NCBI GenBank assembly: GCA_019931245.1
Contig: JAINDL010000019.1
Location: forward strand, 1-64,000
DNA length: 64,000 nt
From: Bryobacteraceae bacterium CoA2 C42
GTDB taxonomy: Bacteria; Acidobacteriota; Terriglobia; Bryobacterales; Bryobacteraceae
Direction of reading: 5' to 3'
The notes below the pieces were generated by a model that saw only the letters and a program-made list of their open reading frames with translations, had not been told where the DNA came from and did no database searches. The translations under genes and the position numbers were made by a program. Positions 1 through 7,868 of this stretch are shown piece after piece (position 1 is the first letter of the stretch; each line of letters opens with the position of its first letter).

Positions 1-740
1 ACTACAACGCCTTCTCCGCCAAACTCACCCAGCGCCTCACCAGCCGCATGACCGCCATGTTCAGCTACACCTGGTCCAAGGCCCTCGACGAAAACTCCGC
101 CATCCGTGGCACCGGTTCCGACTTCACCCTCATGAACCCCCGCTGCCGCTCCTGCGACTACTCCTACGCCGGCTTCGATGTTCCCCAGCGTCTGGTTGTG
201 TCTCTCCTCTACAACCTCCCCTTCGGCAAAGGCCAGCCGATGCTCAACAACAACGCCCTCGTCGATGCCATCGCCGGCGGCTGGCAGCTCTCCACCATCA
301 CCAACATCCAAAGCGGAACCCCCATCAACCCGGAATCCTGGGACTCGGCCGGCATGGGCGCCGGCTTCCCCCACTCCAACCGCCTCAACTGCGTCTCCGG
401 CGTCGACCCCGTCGCCTCCACGCCCCATCCGGACCGCTACTTCGTCCGCGAAGCCTTCACCAATGTCACCGCCGGTCAGTTCGGCAACTGCGCCCGCAAC
501 GCCCTCCGCGCCCCGTCCAACTGGAACGTCGACTTCTCCGCCATGAAGGATTTCAAAATCCACGAAGCCCACACCCTCCAGTTCCGCATGGAGATGTTCA
601 ACGCCCCGAACCACCCCGCCTGGGGCCGCCCCTCGGCCGCGTGGGGAACCCAGGGCGCGGCCCCCAATGCCGCCTTCGGCCGCATCCGCTCCACCAGCCA
701 GCTCCGGCAGATTCAGTTCGCCCTCAAATACTCTTTCTGA
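1..740 (+). CDS. TonB-dependent receptor (Oar-like), C-terminal part only
   Basis: The open frame runs in from the left edge (first complete codon at base 3) and ends with TGA at 738-740, so only about 245 C-terminal residues are seen. They look like the last beta-strands of a large outer-membrane receptor. There are repeated aromatic/hydrophobic alternations, the motif SYTWSKALDE typical of Oar-type receptors with a carboxypeptidase-regulatory-like N-terminus, the run FDVPQRLVVSLLYNLPFG, and a C-terminal phenylalanine (ALKYSF) as expected for BAM-inserted barrels. The family is greatly expanded in Acidobacteriota. Substrate cannot be told. The coding strand is C-rich in third positions, like the nuo genes. 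Confidence 0.85.
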   Translation, partial: YNAFSAKLTQRLTSRMTAMFSYTWSKALDENSAIRGTGSDFTLMNPRCRSCDYSYAGFDVPQRLVVSLLYNLPFGKGQPMLNNNALVDAIAGGWQLSTITNIQSGTPINPESWDSAGMGAGFPHSNRLNCVSGVDPVASTPHPDRYFVREAFTNVTAGQFGNCARNALRAPSNWNVDFSAMKDFKIHEAHTLQFRMEMFNAPNHPAWGRPSAAWGTQGAAPNAAFGRIRSTSQLRQIQFALKYSF

Positions 741-744
741 GCCG

Positions 745-1092
745 CTACCGCCACCACTTGCCGAAAACAAAAACGCCGTTCACGAACATGAAGATCAGAA
801 ATCCATGCAGCCACCCCGACCACGCGCGGCCCGGAAACAGAATATCGAGCGGCCAGAGCAGCGTGAAAGCGTAGTTCCAGTAAATGCCGCCGCCCCAGTC
901 CAAGCCAAATAGCTCCCGCGTCTGCCGCGCCGTCTCCGCATACGCCGCCGCGTGGCTCCACCCGTAGCGCTGGTCAAACGCCAGGTAAACATGGGCCAGG
1001 TAAAGCCCGTACGCCGCCCCTGAAAGCCACCGCGCCGCGCCGGGGTGCCGGCGGCGGAGCAGCAGAACAACGGCGTAGAGCAGGGCGCTCAT
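745..1092 (-). CDS. small integral membrane protein, function unknown
   Basis: A 115-residue protein if started at the ATG at 1092; a GTG at 1110 would add six residues. It has about three hydrophobic segments, near residues 1-12, 25-40 and the C-terminal third. It ends in aromatic/glycine-rich sequence (GFLIFMFVNGVFVFGKWWR). It converges on the receptor gene (4 bp from its stop) and diverges from the MFS gene at 1128, so both promoters would lie in a gap of about 35 bp. I recognise no family; it may be the product of a truncated gene. Confidence 0.5.
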   Translation of the reverse strand: MSALLYAVVLLLRRRHPGAARWLSGAAYGLYLAHVYLAFDQRYGWSHAAAYAETARQTRELFGLDWGGGIYWNYAFTLLWPLDILFPGRAWSGWLHGFLIFMFVNGVFVFGKWWR

Positions 1093-1127
1093 GCGAATGG
1101 TCCAAAGCACTGGGCTACGATTGTTGC

Positions 1128-2294
1128 ATGGATCGTGGCTGGCTCGTATTGGGCATGGCGGCGTTGGCCATGGTGGGCACCCTGCCGGGGCGGACGCAGG
1201 GGTTGGGCCTCGTCACCGAACCGCTCCTGCGCGACTTCGGCCTCGACCGGATCACCTACGCCACCATCAACCTCTGGGCCACCCTCCTCGGCGCGGCCTG
1301 CAACATCCCCTGCGGCCGCCTCGTCGACCGTTGGGGCGCCCGTGGCGTCATGACGGCCCTGCTCCTCCTGCTGGGACTCACCGTGCTGGTCATGGCCGGC
1401 GCCACCAGCGTTGCCGTGCTGGCCGTCACCATCACCCTCACCCGCGGCCTCGGCCAGAGCGCTCTCTCCGTGGTCAGTCTCGCCGTGGCCGGAAAATGGT
1501 TCGCCCGCCGCATCAACTTCGCCATGGGGGTCTATGCCCTGCTCGTGGGCCTCGGGTTCATCGCCACCTTCCCCGCCGTCGGCCAGGCCGTCCTCCTCTA
1601 CGGCTGGCGGCCCGCCTGGCTGGGCGTCGGCGGCGCGCTCGTCGCCCTGTTCGCCCCGCTCGCCTGGGCCGCCGTGCGCGAAGCGCCACCCGCCGTACCG
1701 GAACTCGCCGGCGCCACCGGCGGCATGCTCTTCCGCGATGCGCTGCGCACCCCGGCCTTCTGGGTGTTCGGACTCGCTAGCGCCATGTTCGGCCTCGTCT
1801 ATTCGGGCATCGCCCTGTTCAATCAGTCCATTCTCGAACAGCGCGGCTTCGACGCCAATGTCTACCAGATGGTCCTCGTGGTCAGCACCCTGCTCGGCTT
1901 ACTCGCGAACTTCGGCGGCGGCTGGCTGGCTATGCGCTGGCCTATCCAGCGGCTGATGGGCTTGGGTATGGGGGGGCTGGCCGTCGCGCTGGCGGCGCTG
2001 CCCGAGGTGACGACGCTAGCCGGGGTCATCGGCTACGGCGTAGCGATGGGGGTGGCCGGCGGCGTCGTTACGGTAGTCTTCTTCTCCGTCTGGAGCTCCG
2101 TCTTTGGCCGGGTCGAACTCGGCCGGATCCAGGGCGCGGCCCAGATGATGACGGTCGTTGCCTCCGCCGTGGGGCCCGTCCTGCTCGCCGCGGCCCTCGC
2201 ACGGACCGGCTCGTACGACGGACTGTTCCGGGTGCTGGCCGGGTTGACCGCCGCTTTGGGTTTGGCCTGCTGGCGCGTTAGGATGCCGGTATGA
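1128..2294 (+). CDS. MFS transporter
   Basis: A 388-residue protein, about the usual size for a 12-helix major facilitator transporter. Visible features are alternating long hydrophobic helices, the loop 2-3 signature with an acidic/basic pattern around GRLVDRWGARG (residues about 63-73), and a second-half copy around ALFNQSILEQRG. Start ATG at 1128 fits the beginning of helix 1. It ends in a 4-base ATGA overlap with the downstream lipoprotein gene, so the two are probably cotranscribed. Substrate unknown. Closest in feel are the small-molecule/organic-anion MFS subfamilies; this is inference. Confidence 0.8.
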   Translation: MDRGWLVLGMAALAMVGTLPGRTQGLGLVTEPLLRDFGLDRITYATINLWATLLGAACNIPCGRLVDRWGARGVMTALLLLLGLTVLVMAGATSVAVLAVTITLTRGLGQSALSVVSLAVAGKWFARRINFAMGVYALLVGLGFIATFPAVGQAVLLYGWRPAWLGVGGALVALFAPLAWAAVREAPPAVPELAGATGGMLFRDALRTPAFWVFGLASAMFGLVYSGIALFNQSILEQRGFDANVYQMVLVVSTLLGLLANFGGGWLAMRWPIQRLMGLGMGGLAVALAALPEVTTLAGVIGYGVAMGVAGGVVTVVFFSVWSSVFGRVELGRIQGAAQMMTVVASAVGPVLLAAALARTGSYDGLFRVLAGLTAALGLACWRVRMPV

Positions 2295-2719
2295 ACAAAC
2301 TGCTCGGCGTTTTGCTGATCCTGACCGGCTGCGGCGGAACCAGGGTCGCCACGCCGCAGCAGCAGTTGGATGCTCAGCTGACGGCCATGCTCACCGGGGC
2401 GGCGCTCGTGGGCCATTCCACCACCTGGAAAAAGCCGGGGCTCTCGGCCGAAGAGCGCTACTCCATCGACGGCATGACGAAGCTGGCCGGCCACACCTGG
2501 CTGCTCCGCACGCGCATGAAGCTTGGCGAACGGGAGTGGCCGCTGCCGGTACCGGTCACGATTGAATGGGCGGGCGACACCCCGATGATTCAGCTCACCG
2601 GCGTGGCCATGCCCGGGGGCCCGTACTCGGCGCGTGTCGTGCTCTACCAGGATCAGTACGCCGGCACCTGGCTCGGACCCGGCCGGGGTGGCCAGCTCTT
2701 TGGCCGGATTGTCCGCTAA
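2291..2719 (+). CDS. predicted lipoprotein, function unknown
   Basis: 142 residues. The N-terminus is a lipoprotein signal: a charged start (MNK), a hydrophobic stretch and a lipobox LTGC with the cysteine near residue 14. The rest is a small soluble domain with no motif I recognise. It is translationally coupled to the MFS gene by an ATGA overlap. It converges on the gene ending at 2744. Confidence 0.6.
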   Translation: MNKLLGVLLILTGCGGTRVATPQQQLDAQLTAMLTGAALVGHSTTWKKPGLSAEERYSIDGMTKLAGHTWLLRTRMKLGEREWPLPVPVTIEWAGDTPMIQLTGVAMPGGPYSARVVLYQDQYAGTWLGPGRGGQLFGRIVR

Positions 2720-2743
2720 CCCCGTCCGCCGCCCGCCGGAACG

Positions 2744-3568
2744 CTAAAGCCCCTCCCGAAGTTCGCCGCGGTGGTCCACCGCAAACCTCCGCAACCGCGT
2801 CCCGTCCCACACCATCGCTCCCCAGTCGGTCGCCATGACGATGTCCGTCCCCACCCGTTCCATCTCCCGCACAATCAGCCCCCTCCCGCCCACCCGCTCC
2901 ATCTCCTCCCGGATCCGGTCAAACCGCCAAACCCCGCCCCCGCCGGATCCCCACTCCCCATACCGCACCAACGCCAGCCAAACCGAGTCCCGCTCCACCA
3001 GCATCGTCCCCACCGACCAATCCACTAACTCCGGTGGCGAATAACTCCTCCTCTCCCCCGTCCATTCGTCGAAATACCCAAACCCGCCCACGCCCGTCCA
3101 TCCCTCCCCGTCATAAAACCCCTTCGCCCACCAGGTCCGTCCATCCAGCCGCTGCCAGGCTTCCACCCGCTCCTCGATCACAGGCGGCCGCGGCCCCCCG
3201 TTCCTGGCCGCCTCCGGTCGCGCCTTCCGGAACTCCGCAAGGCTGCTCTGCCGCAGCCGGATCTGCCTCGGCGCCGGCGCCGTCTTCTGCTCCCGCCCCC
3301 CGCCCGCCGCGCGCCGAAACCCTCCGCCCTCGTAAGCCCATTGCATCTGCCGTTTCCCATCGCTGAGCAGCACCACGCCGTGGCGCACCCCCCGCCCCTC
3401 CCATCCCGGCGACTCCGTCCGCGACAGAATCCGCTCCCCGCGCGCATCCCAGACAAACCGCAAATCCGCCACCCGCGCCACCACCCGCTCCCCCACCCGC
3501 AGCTGCCAGCTTTCCCCGCCCTCCTCCACCAACACCGCCGCCACCATCCATCCCAGCAGCCACATCAT
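2744..3568 (-). CDS. secreted hypothetical protein
   Basis: 274 residues from the ATG at 3568 (an in-frame GTG at 3583 is the alternative). A short hydrophobic leader (MMWLLGWMVAAVLV) suggests export. The body is rich in Trp, Gly and Arg with repeated W/F-D/E patterns, as in beta-propeller or WD-like folds, but I see no diagnostic motif. The coding strand is strongly G-rich. It lies 5 bp downstream of the small gene ending at 3573. Function not inferred. Confidence 0.55.
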   Translation of the reverse strand: MMWLLGWMVAAVLVEEGGESWQLRVGERVVARVADLRFVWDARGERILSRTESPGWEGRGVRHGVVLLSDGKRQMQWAYEGGGFRRAAGGGREQKTAPAPRQIRLRQSSLAEFRKARPEAARNGGPRPPVIEERVEAWQRLDGRTWWAKGFYDGEGWTGVGGFGYFDEWTGERRSYSPPELVDWSVGTMLVERDSVWLALVRYGEWGSGGGGVWRFDRIREEMERVGGRGLIVREMERVGTDIVMATDWGAMVWDGTRLRRFAVDHRGELREGL

Positions 3569-3572
3569 CCCA

Positions 3573-3866
3573 TCAGCCTTCACCCATCAGCCCACAAAAA
3601 ACCCGCCCGTTCCGCCCTCTGCCCCTCCCGCTGTAGGCTGATTTCCAAGAGGTTGAATCCCGGAAGGCACTCGAAGGAACCTTCTCGGCTGTCAAAGTAC
3701 CGTCCTGGTTGAGTTTGAACTTGGGTCGGACTTGCTTGAGACGGAGGCGTCGAATAGCGTCATCCGAAATCTTCCGATCGCCGACCAAATCGCCAGTTCC
3801 GATTTGAAGGGCACACCCGTAGAGCGTCAGAGTTAGAACAATTACAGACTTGACATTCTCCCTCAT
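3573..3866 (-). CDS. short lipoprotein-like ORF, possibly a gene remnant
   Basis: 97 residues from the ATG at 3866 (a TTG at 3953 would extend it by 29 less plausible residues). It begins with a hydrophobic leader ending in LTLYGC, a possible lipobox, then DLVGD and a run containing FKLNQDGTLTAEKVPSSAF. This resembles small secreted acidobacterial proteins with a D-G-T-x-x-A core. The C-terminus then turns into a low-complexity SGRGRGRNGR tail that does not look like a natural end. A frameshift or truncation of a longer lipoprotein gene is likely. Low confidence as an intact gene. Confidence 0.35.
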   Translation of the reverse strand: MRENVKSVIVLTLTLYGCALQIGTGDLVGDRKISDDAIRRLRLKQVRPKFKLNQDGTLTAEKVPSSAFRDSTSWKSAYSGRGRGRNGRVFCGLMGEG

Positions 3867-4346
3867 CGACAACCCGGTGCCAACGGGCGAGGAACGGGCG
3901 AAGAACTCGCCCATCCTGCCGGGCCGAAGCGAGTCCATTGTGCGCGGGTTCAAAAAAAGCGCACAGGCCGCATAGGTACGGCACCAACAGGCGAGTTACT
4001 CGCCCCTGGAGTTTCTACATGAATTCAAGCGGCGGCGGCGCGAGTCATTGCTGGCGCGGAGATTTCGAAACCAAATGGTTCTAGCAATTGGGGTTGTTCG
4101 GCCATTTCGATTCGGAGCAGAGCAATGAGATCGAGACAGGACGGGCGGCGAGCGCGGCGTCTCCACTTGGGGAGTTTGGCGTACACTGGTCCACGGCCGG
4201 CGCCGAATGCGAGAATGGAAGCAGGCAGCAGAGCGCGGTAAGCCGCAACGGCGAGGACCGGCTGTTTGGGCACCGCAGTAACATCCCCAAGCTGCGCTTG
4301 GCCGACGCCCAGAGTGTCCTTTTCTTCGCGGTGATTGACGTGTCGG
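3867..4346. other. gene-poor stretch with short GGGCGAG hairpins
   Basis: About 480 bases without a convincing gene. All open frames here are short and show no family features. It contains several small inverted repeats built on the same hexamer: GGGCGAG at 3885-3891 pairs with CTCGCCC at 3906-3912, and GGCGAG at 3990-3995 pairs with CTCGCC at 3999-4004 across a TTA loop. None is followed by a T-run. The part from 4010 to 4346 may be decayed coding or insertion-sequence DNA, but I cannot identify it. Confidence 0.4.
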
Positions 4347-4459
4347 TTAACACTACTGTGTCATGCAATGTGATGCACTTTTCGCGTGGGCCTGGCGCGG
4401 GGGGAGGTTGCGAGGGCCACGCCCAAAGTGTATTCTATGTCATGACACAGTAGTATTAA
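4347..4459. mobile_element. 113-bp palindromic MITE-like element
   Basis: The two ends are imperfect inverted repeats. The left arm 4347-4382 begins TTAACACTACTGTGTCATG; the right arm 4425-4459, read on the other strand, begins TTAATACTACTGTGTCATG. About 28 of 35 positions match, and complementarity continues inward (GCGTGGGCC against GCGTGGCCC), so the whole unit could fold as one hairpin. There is no ORF of its own. TTAA stands at both outer ends and may be part of the repeat or a target duplication. This is the layout of a non-autonomous miniature element mobilised in trans. Its right TTAA supplies the stop codon of the neighbouring gene. Confidence 0.6.
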
Positions 4460-5199
4460 GTGCTCAGGTACTGCATATCCCCGTGGCAACCCGCGAAGTG
4501 CAGAAAGTAAGCGCGGCTAAGCGAGGACTGCATGCAAAGTCTGGCGAGTTCGGCATAGCCCGGCCGTTCCGGACGAAGAAAGGGATAGTGTAAGAACCGG
4601 TCGCGCGCCCAGCCAAAGTTATACCTACTGTCAATGGGATAGACGAGACCGGCGTCGAACAGATGCCAGGCTAACGGCCGCTGCTCGTAATGCCACTCGG
4701 GGCCCGGGCGGCCCTCGTAATTGTCGTAGACGTACTGAAAAAGCTCCGCATGCAGCCGCGGCGTGATGGTCAGCACCCCAGTGTTCATACCGCTACCCCA
4801 GTCGGAGGGCAATCCCCATTCGGTGTAGTAGTGGGGATGGTAGACCCGCCGCCAGCCAGGAGTTATGAAAAAGGGTTGGGAAGCGTCGACCAACGCACCC
4901 ACCTTCTCCGCCGGGACTTCACTCAGTAGATCGCCGGCACCCGCTGTGTTCACGACGATGTCGCTATCGACCCACAGAATGCGGTCGTATTGGGCCGCCC
5001 ACGGCTGATTGGGAATCAGGCACTTCTGCCAGGCCGGGCTGCGGAGGCCCGCGCGGGCTGAGCGGTCGATTGGCTCCGTAATTTCAATCAGATCGAGGTC
5101 AAACCGTCGGGCGTACTCTTCCCAACCTGCCCTGGCAAATTCACGCCACGGGCCAAGATAACGCTCTTCGATGGCTAGGGTGACAAGGGCGCGCTTCAT
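4456..5199 (-). CDS. glycosyltransferase-like protein
   Basis: 247 residues from the ATG at 5199 (a GTG two codons upstream is possible). The N-terminal half has an alpha/beta nucleotide-sugar transferase look: start strand ALVTLAIEERY, then YDRILWVDSDIVV, where DSD fits the metal-binding DxD motif of GT-A enzymes. GSGMNTGVLTITPRLH follows, a hallmark of GT8/GT34-like proteins. The C-terminal region has conserved-looking aromatic/His residues (FLHFAGCHGD). The stop TAA lies in the terminal TTAA of the palindromic element, so the last residues may have been altered by that insertion. Acceptor and donor sugars cannot be predicted. Confidence 0.65.
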   Translation of the reverse strand: MKRALVTLAIEERYLGPWREFARAGWEEYARRFDLDLIEITEPIDRSARAGLRSPAWQKCLIPNQPWAAQYDRILWVDSDIVVNTAGAGDLLSEVPAEKVGALVDASQPFFITPGWRRVYHPHYYTEWGLPSDWGSGMNTGVLTITPRLHAELFQYVYDNYEGRPGPEWHYEQRPLAWHLFDAGLVYPIDSRYNFGWARDRFLHYPFLRPERPGYAELARLCMQSSLSRAYFLHFAGCHGDMQYLST

Positions 5200-5262
5200 C
5201 GACACTTGATTTTACCACCCGTGCTCTCGAGAGACGGCCCGGCTGATACAATCGGGACCAGG

Positions 5263-6450
5263 ATGACACGTCGAACATTGGCTTATCGCGGTGCGGCATT
5301 GTTTACAGCCGCTTCTTACGGACGGATTTTGGGCGCCAACGAGCGGATCAATCTCGGATTGATCGGCTGCGGCGACCGAGGGGCGCACGTTAGTACAGTG
5401 TTCACCGACACCAAACAGGTGGACCTGACGGCCGTATGTGACATTTACGGCGCCAAAATCGATAAGGTCCAGACGAAGGCCCCCGCCGCCAAGGGCTTCA
5501 ACGATCACCGCAAGCTGCTTGAGCAGAAGAACGTCGACGCGGTGCTGATTGCGACGCCAGACCACTGGCACGCAGACACGGCAATTGACGCCCTGAACGC
5601 GGGCAAGGATGTGTATGTCGAAAAGCCGCTGTCGCTGACGATTGAGGAAGGCCCGCGGATTGTCAAGGCGGCAAGGATCAACAATCGGATCTGCCAGGTA
5701 GGCATGCAGCAGCGGAGCGGCCAGATCTATCTGCAGGCCAAGCGAGAGTACTTCGATACGAAGAAACTGGGCAAAATTACTCTGGTGCGGACGTGGTGGC
5801 ACGGCAACTCCTACCACCTGCGGAAGGCGCCGCCGGCGCTGTCCCCCCTGCCGTCCAACCTCGATTGGGCAAAGTTTCTCGGTCCGGTCAAGTGGCGCGA
5901 CTATGATCCGCAGCAGTACTTCAACTTCCGCGCCTATCTCGATTTCGGCGGGGGCCAGGTGACCGACCTGTTCACGCACTGGATCGACGTCGTCCATATG
6001 TTCATGAATCAGGACAACCCAATTGCGGCAAGCGCGGCGGGCGGCGTCTATCACTATAAAGACGGGCGAACAGCGCCAGACACAATCAACGTGCTGCTCG
6101 AGTATCCGAACGACTGGACCGCAACGTTTGAGGCCACCCTCGCGCCGGGCATCCGCGGCGCTGCGATTGAGTTCTGCGGCACGGAGGGCAAGCTCTACAT
6201 CACCCGCAGTGAGTTTATCTTCACCTCCGCCGAGCGGAACGCCGTGCCGGTGACCGTGAAGAGTCCGCGCGAACAGACGATTGACCACGTCGAGAACTTC
6301 ATCGACTGCTGCCGGACGCGCAAGCTGCCGAATGGGGACGTTTACATCGGCCACCGGTCGGCGGCGGCTTCGCACCTCGGCAACCTTGCGTACCTGCAGA
6401 AGCGCCGACTGCGCTACAACCCCGAGCGGGAAGAGATTCTTCCCTTGTGA
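5263..6450 (+). CDS. Gfo/Idh/MocA-family oxidoreductase with Tat-type leader
   Basis: 395 residues from the ATG at 5263; an upstream in-frame start at 5206 adds unrelated sequence and overlaps the divergent gene. The N-terminus MTRRTLAYRGAALF resembles a twin-arginine leader, common for this family in Acidobacteriota and Planctomycetota. The Rossmann motif GLIGCGDRG follows directly, then the signature VYVEKPLSL near residue 115 with the catalytic-type Lys, and the C-terminal alpha/beta dimer domain. Members oxidise or isomerise sugars and inositols with NAD(P); the substrate here is unknown. It stands alone, divergent from the glycosyltransferase. Confidence 0.85.
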   Translation: MTRRTLAYRGAALFTAASYGRILGANERINLGLIGCGDRGAHVSTVFTDTKQVDLTAVCDIYGAKIDKVQTKAPAAKGFNDHRKLLEQKNVDAVLIATPDHWHADTAIDALNAGKDVYVEKPLSLTIEEGPRIVKAARINNRICQVGMQQRSGQIYLQAKREYFDTKKLGKITLVRTWWHGNSYHLRKAPPALSPLPSNLDWAKFLGPVKWRDYDPQQYFNFRAYLDFGGGQVTDLFTHWIDVVHMFMNQDNPIAASAAGGVYHYKDGRTAPDTINVLLEYPNDWTATFEATLAPGIRGAAIEFCGTEGKLYITRSEFIFTSAERNAVPVTVKSPREQTIDHVENFIDCCRTRKLPNGDVYIGHRSAAASHLGNLAYLQKRRLRYNPEREEILPL

Positions 6451-6496
6451 TTGCAGGTTCGTGCGCCTGGATTCCGCGTGTTACCTTTGAGGCGAT

Positions 6497-7864
6497 ATGA
6501 GGCAACTGCAGCCGGTGATCTGGATGAAGGGAACGTTGCTGAGTCCCCAGCATCTCCAGACGCAGGATCGATTCATTGAATCCACCCTTCGATTTCAGAC
6601 TGAGGCGCTGGCGTTTGCGGCCTGGGGTTTTGAGGATGTGCGGATTGACCACGAGCAGCTCTCCAATGGCAACCTCGCCGTGGCCGAAGCGCGCGGGATG
6701 CTGCCGGACGGCTTGCTGTTCGAGATTCCGGCGGCCGATCCGCCGCCGCCGCCCAAGCTGTTAGCCGAAGCGTTTGATCCGGATCAGAAAGAACTCGACA
6801 TCTACCTGTGCATTCCCGAGTCGCGCGTGCCCGGGATGAACATCTCGCTGGCAACCAAGCGGGACGCGGCCACGCGCTACTACGCCGATGTGGCAATGCT
6901 GCGGGATGAAAACAACGGCACGGTGGAGAAGCCGGTGCAGATGGCGCGGAAGAACTTCCGGCTGCTCACGGGCAATGAGGCTCGCGAGGGATACTCAACA
7001 ATCCGGGTGGCGCGGGTGAAGCGGCACGCCACCGGAACGCTTGAGTTGGACCAGCGGTTCGTGCCGCCCCTGCTCGATGTAGCCGGCAGCGAGTATCTCC
7101 TGGCGATCACACGGCGGCTCGTGGAGATTCTGGCGGCGAAAAGTTCGATGCTGGCCGGGGGCCGGCGGCAGAAGAATCTAAGCCTCGCCGACTTCGGGAC
7201 GGCGGATATTGCCAATTTCTGGCTGCTGTACACAATCAATTCGCACTTTCCAATTTTTCAGCATCTGCTCGAAGTCCGGCGGGGCCATCCGGCCAAATTG
7301 TATGAGACGATGCTGTCGCTGGCCGGGGCGATGACGACCTTTTCGACCACGCTGCATCCGCGGGATCTACCGAAATACGACCACGATAATCTGGCCGGCT
7401 GCTTCACCGAACTCGACGAGATGATCCGGAACCTGCTTGAGACGGTGATTCCGAGCAACTTCATTTCGCTGCCGCTAAAGTTCTTGCAGAGTTCGATTTG
7501 GGGTACGCCGCTGGCCGAGGACCGGTTCCTCAAGAACACACGGCTGTATCTGGCGGTAACCGCTGAGATGAACGAGGCTGAGCTGATTACGAAGGTGCCG
7601 CATCTGATCAAGCTCTGTTCGGCCAATCACATTGAGCACCTCGTTCGGCAGGCGCTGCCGGGGGTGCCGCTGACGCATGCGCCGCGGCCGCCGAGCGGAG
7701 TGCCGGCCAAGCTGAACTCGCAGTATTTCAGCCTGGATCAGACGCCGGGCGGGGTGGCGTGGGAGGCAATTGCGCGTTCACGTAATCTGGCTGCGTATGT
7801 GCCGGCGGATTTTCCGCAACCGCAGTTGGAGTTGATTATTCTGCTGCCGGAGAACGCCAAATAA
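6497..7864 (+). CDS. tssK: type VI secretion baseplate protein TssK, copy 1
   Basis: 455 residues, the usual TssK length (ImpJ/VasE). The N-terminus VIWMKGTLLSPQHLQTQDRF matches the family pattern V-x-W-x-x-G-x-x-L-x-P-Q-H-x-Q, and NGNLAVAEARGMLPDG follows as in other TssK proteins. The C-terminus ends in PQPQLELIILLP, also typical. TssK trimers link the T6SS baseplate wedges to the TssJLM membrane complex in the cytoplasm. A second, clearly paralogous copy lies at 9822, separated by the convergent repeat-protein gene. This copy lacks the canonical SEG of VVWSEGM and has MKG instead. It is only 4 bp from the opposite-strand stop at 7869. Confidence 0.9.
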   Translation: MRQLQPVIWMKGTLLSPQHLQTQDRFIESTLRFQTEALAFAAWGFEDVRIDHEQLSNGNLAVAEARGMLPDGLLFEIPAADPPPPPKLLAEAFDPDQKELDIYLCIPESRVPGMNISLATKRDAATRYYADVAMLRDENNGTVEKPVQMARKNFRLLTGNEAREGYSTIRVARVKRHATGTLELDQRFVPPLLDVAGSEYLLAITRRLVEILAAKSSMLAGGRRQKNLSLADFGTADIANFWLLYTINSHFPIFQHLLEVRRGHPAKLYETMLSLAGAMTTFSTTLHPRDLPKYDHDNLAGCFTELDEMIRNLLETVIPSNFISLPLKFLQSSIWGTPLAEDRFLKNTRLYLAVTAEMNEAELITKVPHLIKLCSANHIEHLVRQALPGVPLTHAPRPPSGVPAKLNSQYFSLDQTPGGVAWEAIARSRNLAAYVPADFPQPQLELIILLPENAK

Positions 7865-7868
7865 AAAG

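Noticed and set aside
4088-4453. Small plus-strand ORF of 121 codons
   Set aside because: No leader, motif or ribosome-binding site that I trust, and it ends inside the palindromic element.
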